Origin: Lithobates sylvaticus
Lineage: Eukaryota; Chordata; Amphibia; Anura; Ranidae
Direction of reading: 5' to 3'
DNA length: 64,000 nt
NCBI GenBank assembly: GCA_028564925.1
Contig: CM053026.1
Coordinates: forward strand, 609,231,614-609,295,613
Below the pieces are notes generated by a model. The model had not been told where the DNA came from. It saw nothing but the letters and a program-made list of their open reading frames with translations, and did no database searches. Made by a program: the position numbers and the translations under genes. Below, in pieces: positions 57,809 through 64,000 of this stretch (its first letter is position 1; each line of letters begins with the position of its first letter).

Positions 57809-58300
57809 CCCCCCCCCCCCACTGTCTCTTAAATTACATCTTATTAAAAAGGATGAGATTCTGTGACTTAAATTAAGTTTCACTTAATATTTCAATTAAT
57901 ATTTCTGCATGAAATATGCCTATTCTCTGCCTCCAAAACATTATTACATTCTAAAGAATGTCCATGATAAATTTTATTGTTGTACTAACAAAATTTTCAG
58001 GACAAGCTTTCAGGGTAATTTTGTTGCAAGTGCACTATAATGGTTACAACCACCTTGAATTTAATGAAAAAAGGTGTTTTCTGAACAATACAGTTTAATT
58101 TTGTATTTATGGCTGAAATATGCCATCTCCCTGTCTCCCAAATTGTTTCCTTCTGCCTCCAAATGTGCCTTCTATTAAAAAGGATGATACTTTGTTCTGC
58201 AAAACTTTGTTCTGCTCTGCTTGTTTGCATCCCCCCCCCCCCAATGCCACATTTGGCACTTTTTGTGGGGAAGCAGGTACCTGGTTTTGACAGTTCGGCC
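57809..58300. other. No gene recognised
   Basis: AT-rich sequence with a C-run at about 58231-58242. Confidence 0.5.
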
Positions 58301-58550
58301 CCCCTCTCCTTCCCTGCAGTCTTCTGGAAATATTAACAAGTCCCAGAAGACTATGGAACCATTCACAAAGCGCAGCGTGAAGCGCCTTCACAGTAGGAAA
58401 GCGGCTGTGAAGCCACAAGGCTTCACTTCCTGTTTCCCTCACTTCAGATGCTGGCGCCTGCACCTGAAGCCGATTGCAGAATGAAGGATGAGGACATCTA
58501 TGGATCCCTGGACAGGTAAGTGTCCTTATTCTAAAAAACTGCAGCTACAT
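58301..58550. repeat. Possible MITE of the 62025 type
   Basis: GC-rich block with AAAGCGCAGCGTGAAGCGCC and GAAGCCACAAGGCTTCACTTCC (hairpin at about 58410-58430). It resembles in style the block at 62160-62300, but I see no clear ends. Confidence 0.35.
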
Positions 58551-58925
58551 GCTCACTCAGTTTCTCAGAAACTGTAGCTTGTCCTTATAACGTTTTTTTT
58601 AAATCTGGAAAAAGTTTATTGAACAGAGGAATGTAGAAAGCATGTACAAGTTTCCAGAGCTTAAAATCAAAAGGTGACAGCATAATCAAAAATGGAGCAC
58701 AATCAACATGTCTGCATGCTCTAAAATACACAAAATATAGCAAAGGTAGTTCCAAAAGCGCAATCAAGACCATCGTACCTAACCACTTGTAATATTCAAA
58801 TGCAAGCAATACTTTTACCTTGTAAAATTGTACTGTCATAAAGTACACGTAGAGGATCATAAAAGTCTATCCAGAACTAGATCAAATGGTGATGAACCTG
58901 GTATAGCAAGCCACAACTTCTCAAA

Positions 58926-59055
58926 CCTCACAATTATGTGCCACTTTTTGTTGGTCTATCACATAAAATCCCAATAAAATATATTTACATTTTTGGTTGT
59001 AACATGACAACATGTGGAAAATTTCAAGGGGCATCAATACTTTTTCAAGGCACTG
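58926..59055 (-). mobile_element. Tc1 end fragment
   Basis: CACAATTATGTGCCACTTTT through TTTTCAAGGCACTG repeats the terminal 130 bp of the Tc1 at 53147-53279, with TA at 59056-59057. The rest of the element is absent. Confidence 0.85.
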
Positions 59056-59129
59056 TATTCCCGTGAACATTTTAGCGAGTGCAATAATTCTAGCTCTGTT
59101 CTGTAACTCTAAAATGGTAACCTGTAGAA

Positions 59130-59467
59130 AATGTTAAAGTGTCACCTATGGTGATTTTTAAGTACTGTAGTGTGGCGCCATTCCATGAGCATGACATGTT
59201 AGGTATCTATTTACTTGGCGTAACATCATCTTTCATAATTTACAAAAAAATTGGGTTATATATTTCATTTTTTTTAAAGTGTATTTTTTCCAAAATAATT
59301 GCCTTTGAAAAACCGCTGCACAAATACCGAATTGCAATGACCTCCAATTTTTTTCTCTAGGACCTGTGCTAAAAAAATATATAATATTTGGGGGTTTTAA
59401 GTAATTTTCTAGCAAAAAAATACAGATTTTTACTTGTAAACAAAAAATTTCAAAATAGGCTTGGTCC
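59130..59467 (-). repeat. Dispersed AT-rich repeat
   Basis: Reverse-complement relative of 29646-29945, ending at the TTAA where the next element starts. Confidence 0.65.
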
Positions 59468-59471
59468 TTAA

Positions 59472-60894
59472 CCAGTAGCTGACCGCCGGCTGTCAATTGA
59501 CGACCAGGCGGCGCAGCTCTCAGGGCGGGAGGGCGTCATATGACGTCCTCCCCTTCCCGGCCCTCCAGGGAGCGCACGCCACCAGCAGCGCGCGCACGCC
59601 CACCGTGTCACTGGGCACCCGATGCGCGTGCCCAGCGGCCGCAATGTCCGCCGGGCACCCGCGATTGCACGGTAACACAGCGGGACCGTGGATCTGTGTG
59701 TGTAAACACACAGATCCACGGCCCTGTCAGAGGAGAGGAGCCAATGGTGTGTTCTCAATACAGAGAAACACCGATCGATCTCCTCCCCTTGTGAGTCCAC
59801 TCCCCCCACAGTTAAGCCCCATACACACGGTCGGATTTTCCGATGGATTCTGTCCTATCAGACAATGTTGTCAGAAATTCCGACCGTGTGTAGGCACCAT
59901 CGGACAGTTTCCATCGGATTGTCCGATGGACAAAGTCCTATCTCCTGCTGGATAGATTTTTTGACAACAAAGTCCGATCACACCAAATCCGATCGTGTGT
60001 AGCGAATTCCGACGGACAAAGTGCTACGCATGCTCAGATCACATTACAAGACCAAAGCTATTGGCTACTAGCCTCTACGTAGTCCCGTCGTAGGCAACAA
60101 ACGTCACCACGTTCAGAATGATCGGATTTTCCGACAACTTTGTCCGACCGTGTGTACGCAAAACCAACATCGGACAAAGTATGACGGACATGATCCGACG
60201 GACCTGGTCCTCGGATAATCCGAGCGTGTGTATGGGGCTTTAGAATCACTCCCAGGGAACATATTAACCCCTTCAGCGCCCCTAGTGGTTAACCCCTTCC
60301 CTGCCAGTCACATTTATACAGTAATCAATGCATTTTTATAGCACGGATCGCTGTATAAATGTAAATAGTCCCAAAATTGTGTCAAAAGTGTCCGACATGT
60401 CCGCCACAATATGGCAGTCACGATAAAAATTGCAGATCGCCGCCATTAATAGTTAAAAAAAATTATAAAAATGCTATAAATCTACCCCCTATTTTGTAGA
60501 GGCTATAACTTTTGTGCAAACCAATCAATATACGCTTATTGCGATTATTTTTTTACCAAAATTATGTAGAAGAATACGTATCGGCCTAAACTGAGGAAAA
60601 AAAGTGTTTTTTTTATATATATTTTTTGGGGATATTTAGTATAGCAAAAAGTAAAAAATATTGTTTTTTTTTTAAACTTGTCCCTCTTCTTTTGTTTAAA
60701 GCACAAAAAATAAAAACCGCAGAGGTGATCAAATACCACCAAAATAAATCTCTATTTGTGGGGATAAAATGATAACAATTTCATTTGGGTACAGTGTTGT
60801 ATGACCGCGCAATTGTCATTCAAAATGTGACAGCGCTGAAAGCTGAAAAATGGCTTGGGCAGGAAGGGGGTGAAAATGCACTGTACTGAGGTGG
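59472..60894 (+). mobile_element. TTAA-target (piggyBac-like) element with nested MITE
   Basis: Flanked by TTAA at 59468-59471 and 60895-60898. The body matches 32898-33890 (GCCGGCTGTCAATTGACG, GATCTGTGTG hairpin, TTTATACAGTAATCAATGC, AAAACCGCAGAGGTGATCAA). Subtracting the MITE at 59815-60239 leaves about 1.0 kb, the same length as the other copy. It is noncoding. Confidence 0.85.
59815..60239. mobile_element. Harbinger-type MITE inside the TTAA element
   Basis: Ends AGCCCCATACACACGGTCGG and the inverse of AGCCCCATACACACGCTCGG, 425 bp, flanked by TTA at 59812-59814 and 60240-60242. The sister element reads CAGTTAGAATCACTCC without interruption at about 33226-33246, which is the empty site with a single TTA. 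Confidence 0.92.
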
Positions 60895-60898
60895 TTAA

Positions 60899-61225
60899 AG
60901 CGGTTGTATACCCTGCTTTATTATTTTTAGGTAAAATTAATATCTCCTAAACCTGTGCTCTGAAGGTCCGGCGTATCGTGTGGGAGTGACATCATCGTAG
61001 CTCTGGCCACTCACAGCGCTGGAGCCCGCAAACCCGGAATAAATGCTGGGGGAACATTTAAGCTCCCTCAGTGGTGACCAGGAGCAACTGCGGGGGCTTC
61101 GTTCTAAGGTAAGTATTTCATAATGTGCTAGAATGCGATGCATGCAAACACATTATGCTATTGTCTTGCAGGTTTTTTGGGGGGGGGGGGGGGGGGGGTT
61201 TCAGCGGTTTACTACCACTTTAAGT
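60899..61225. repeat. TTAAAG-ended MITE with a 20-G tract
   Basis: Left AAGCGGTTGTATACCC; right GGTTTACTACCACTTTAA; reversed relative of 26936-27245. G-run at 61179-61198. Confidence 0.7.
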
Positions 61226-61488
61226 GGATGTTCAGTTAGCCAGAATCAAAACTTAGGTTTGGATCAAACTCTCTAATCACCCTTAGGAACTATCAGTGAG
61301 AATATATCATAGCGTGATGTTAGTCAGTGGCACCTCTAAAAAAAGACCAAATAAAGTTCCAGCAACAAATGCTTGTCTTCTTCCTTTGAGTCTTGCTCCC
61401 AAGAGAACTTTGCACCCTTGACAACACCACACTAGGTTGTAATTCTCTGTATGATATGTGATAGATGGAAAAGAATAAATCAACCATC

Positions 61489-61921
61489 TAATGCCACGTA
61501 CACATGGTTGGAATTCTCGTCGGAAAAAGCTCTGATGGTTTTCCTGTCGGAATTCCGACGGAATTTCACTCAAACTGTCTTGCCTACACATGGTCAGACC
61601 AAATTCCGACGGTCAATAACACCGCGGCATACAACACGTTCAACGCCACTATAAAAGGGAAGTTTAATGCTTCCGAGCATTCGTCGAACTGTTTCGGAGC
61701 ATGCGTCGGAATTTTGCATGTCGGAATTGCATACACACGATCGGAAAATCCGATAGAAAGGTTTTTCCGTCGGAAAAATGAAGAACAGGTTCTCAATCTA
61801 AATTCCGTCGGAAGTTCCGACAGAAAAAGACCGATGGGCATACACACGGTCGGAAAATCTGATGAAAAGCTCTCATCGGACTGTTTCCATCGGAAATTCC
61901 GACCGTGTGTACGCGGCATTA
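61489..61921. mobile_element. Harbinger-type MITE, TAATGCC ends
   Basis: Ends TAATGCCACGTACACATGG and the inverse of TAATGCCGCGTACACACGG. It has the same architecture as 1304-1733, with TCGGAATTCCGACGG-type internal palindromes. Confidence 0.85.
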
Positions 61922-62024
61922 CAAATGCTGCAATTGACAAATCCTAAATTTCATTTCTTAGGTACTTTAAACATTCTAAAATTCTAGCTGCTAAATTTAC
62001 TAGACATGGAAGACCTGGCAGATA

Positions 62025-62500
62025 TTAAAGCTGTGTTTCAGCTTAAAATTTTTTTTTTTAAAAGTCAGCAGCTTAAAAAAAAGTAGCTGCTGACTTTTAA
62101 TAAGTACACTTACCCTCCCAGGGCACCCGCGATGTCGGTCGTGGAGGCCGAGATGTCCCTCGGCGCTCCGGTCCCAGCGCCGCCATCCTCAGTAAGGGAA
62201 ACAGGCAGCAAAGACTACGGCTTCACTGCCCATTTCCTACTGCGCATGCGCGAGTCACGCGGCGCTTTGTGAATGGGACGCTCTGTGTTAGGGAACACAC
62301 AGTTCCCATAACACATCGCGCCCCATTACCCAGAAGACAGCGCGGCGGAGGACAGAAGAACGAAGATCACGTAGGAAGGAGGCAGATTAGGAAGACTGCC
62401 TAGCAACAGGGATTTCGGATCAGGTAAAACATTTTTTTTTTATTTTTTTTTTCAAGAATATTAATGCTTTTTTTTTTTTAGGGTGTTCCCCCACTTTAAG
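62025..62500. repeat. TTAAAG-ended repeat with hairpin
   Basis: Begins ATTAAAGCTGTGTTTCAGC and ends GGTGTTCCCCCACTTTAAG. Near the left end is a hairpin AAAGTCAGCAGCTT...AGTAGCTGCTGACTTTT (about 62070-62100). The centre is GC-rich with GCGCATGCGCGAG. It is noncoding. Confidence 0.6.
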
Positions 62501-64000
62501 ATCACAAAATGCTACATTTTACAGCAAACTAAATTAATCCAATGAGTGTTTGGTTAATACAACAGAGGTTTATTAGGTCAACCAAAAATGAGCATTCATG
62601 TTAATTCCCTTGTAAAAATGGCCATCTAACAATTTATTGACCAGAAGAAATTAAAGCTTTAATAAGGTTTCTAAAACACCAATCTTAACCAATATATTTT
62701 CCGCATTATAAATAATATGGGTATATAGTTCTGCTTTACATATTAAACTAGTTAGCTGATCCAAAATAAGTTCTTGTTTCAAATTCCTTAATATTCCCCA
62801 AAGTCATGGCTTATATGTGAAAATTGTCATTATCAGTATTACATTTAGATATAACCATTCCAGGTAAAATGGCAGAATAAAACCATTTGTGTAAAATGTA
62901 TTCTTCATCAGACAGGATTTATTCGTATGTTTTATACAATGTCAGGAAGGTATTAAGCATTATATTACTATTTTGTCGGAAATCCTTATTAGCATTAGGA
63001 GTTACCTAAGGCATTTGATACTTTTGAATCATAACGGTTATAATCATTTTCAACCCTCAAAATGTTCTAAAGTAATAGAGAGAACAAATGGTTAGATCTT
63101 TATCCCACTGAACATTGATTTTTGGCTTTGGCTGTTTAACCTCTGGAATGTGCTATATGTGAACATGCAGATATTAATTAGAAAAAATACAGCATACTGA
63201 AAGATGTTTAAAATTGTCATTCTTTAATTTCAATTTCATATTTTTGTGGGATTTGTGTTTATTAGGAAACCTGGCATTTTAATGAAAGGTACACCATATT
63301 TTTTACTCTGGGGCCAAAATCCAATTACATATACAAAAGTAAATTACACCTATCTGAAAGAATGAACATCCGTAATATAAGCTGGGTATCAGAAATATAA
63401 TTTATTTCAATTTCTTGGAAGTTAAAAAAATGTAAAAACGAAGTTATATTTAGGCCGCAAAACTGAAGAATGAATAAAAATATAATGATTATTAAAATTG
63501 GGTTTGAATTGCTTGAGTTTGTAGTTTTTTTTGTTTAATCTGATATTATTGAATTTCAAGTTCAGAAAAGTAAGGGGTGAGGGAGGGGTACAATTAATGC
63601 ATCATACAAGTACTATACACCCCAATGATTAAGTCACTTCGACGAAACATGTCTGGGTATGGTTACATGGCAACTGTGAGGAGCATTTAACATTCAACGT
63701 CCCAGTTACTGGGTGTGCTGTGCCATTTGAAGTGAAGTGAAAGAGAAAGGAGACAGCGTGGAGGGTGAGACATATTGGTATTAACGCCGGGTCCGCCGAG
63801 ACTATAATATATCGGGTCACCACTGCTGGGTCCTTGTTTCCTGTTGAAAAGATTATGCTGAAGTGCCTTATTTTTATATGAAGGATGTGAGTACAATGGT
63901 TGAGGAGTTTTGTGTGCTGTTGAAATAAATGGTTTACTCTACTTCACTATTGGAAGCATCTCTTTTTTCCTTATATGTGGAGTGCAACTATCTAACATTC
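62501..64000. other. No gene recognised
   Basis: AT-rich DNA. The last 400 bp (CGACGAAACATGTCTGGG at about 63640) have the look of a dispersed repeat, but I find no clear second copy in this window. Confidence 0.4.

Overview
This window looks like intergenic or intronic DNA from a large, transposon-rich vertebrate genome, most likely a frog. That reading rests on the mix of elements: L1, CR1 and L2 LINEs, several Tc1/mariner lineages, hAT, PIF/Harbinger and TTAA-target elements, many short terminal-inverted-repeat elements, and a Ty3/gypsy fossil. It is established knowledge that this mix is common in amphibians; the species is my inference. I found no convincing host exon, tRNA, rRNA or CRISPR array. 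Nearly every recognisable protein piece belongs to a mobile element, and most are broken.

Layout. 1-5.6 kb: a TTAA-target repeat with an internal duplication, a Harbinger-type MITE, a large inverted-repeat element (2161-3788) carrying a Tigger-like MITE in one arm, and a deleted Tc1 element (4410-5603). 5.7-14.1 kb: one degraded L1 on the plus strand, split by a 5-kb hAT-like element (6757-11769). That element holds a 40-bp minisatellite, which is itself split by an L2 LINE (8863-10980). 15.8-17.5 kb: remains of a PIF/Harbinger transposase with its three acidic residues still visible. 19.3-20.9 kb: a Tc1 on the minus strand. 22.7-26.2 kb: single-arm copies of a GC-rich repeat. 27.2-29.0 kb: the 5' part of another L1. 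32.2-38.4 kb: two CR1 LINEs tail to tail. The first is split by a 3.4-kb hAT-like foldback element whose arms meet with a spacer of about 2 nt, and which is itself interrupted by a TTAA-target element. 38.4-45.5 kb: an LTR-like stretch, a MITE, a Tc1 relic and a Ty3/gypsy fossil. 46.4-53.3 kb: a Tc1 interrupted by a near-full-length L1 with 18-bp target duplications, next to a long hairpin. 55.9-62.5 kb: an LTR-like stretch and more inverted-repeat elements, including a Harbinger MITE inside a TTAA element.

The genes do not form a pathway. The window's value is in its stratigraphy: several insertions can be ordered exactly, because target duplications or uninterrupted sister sites are present in the same 64 kb. 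The most unusual object is the palindromic hAT-like element at 32771-36215, followed by the hairpin beside the L1 at 46417-46927 and the flanked inverted-repeat element at 2161-3788. All family names come from motif recognition by eye, without database searches.
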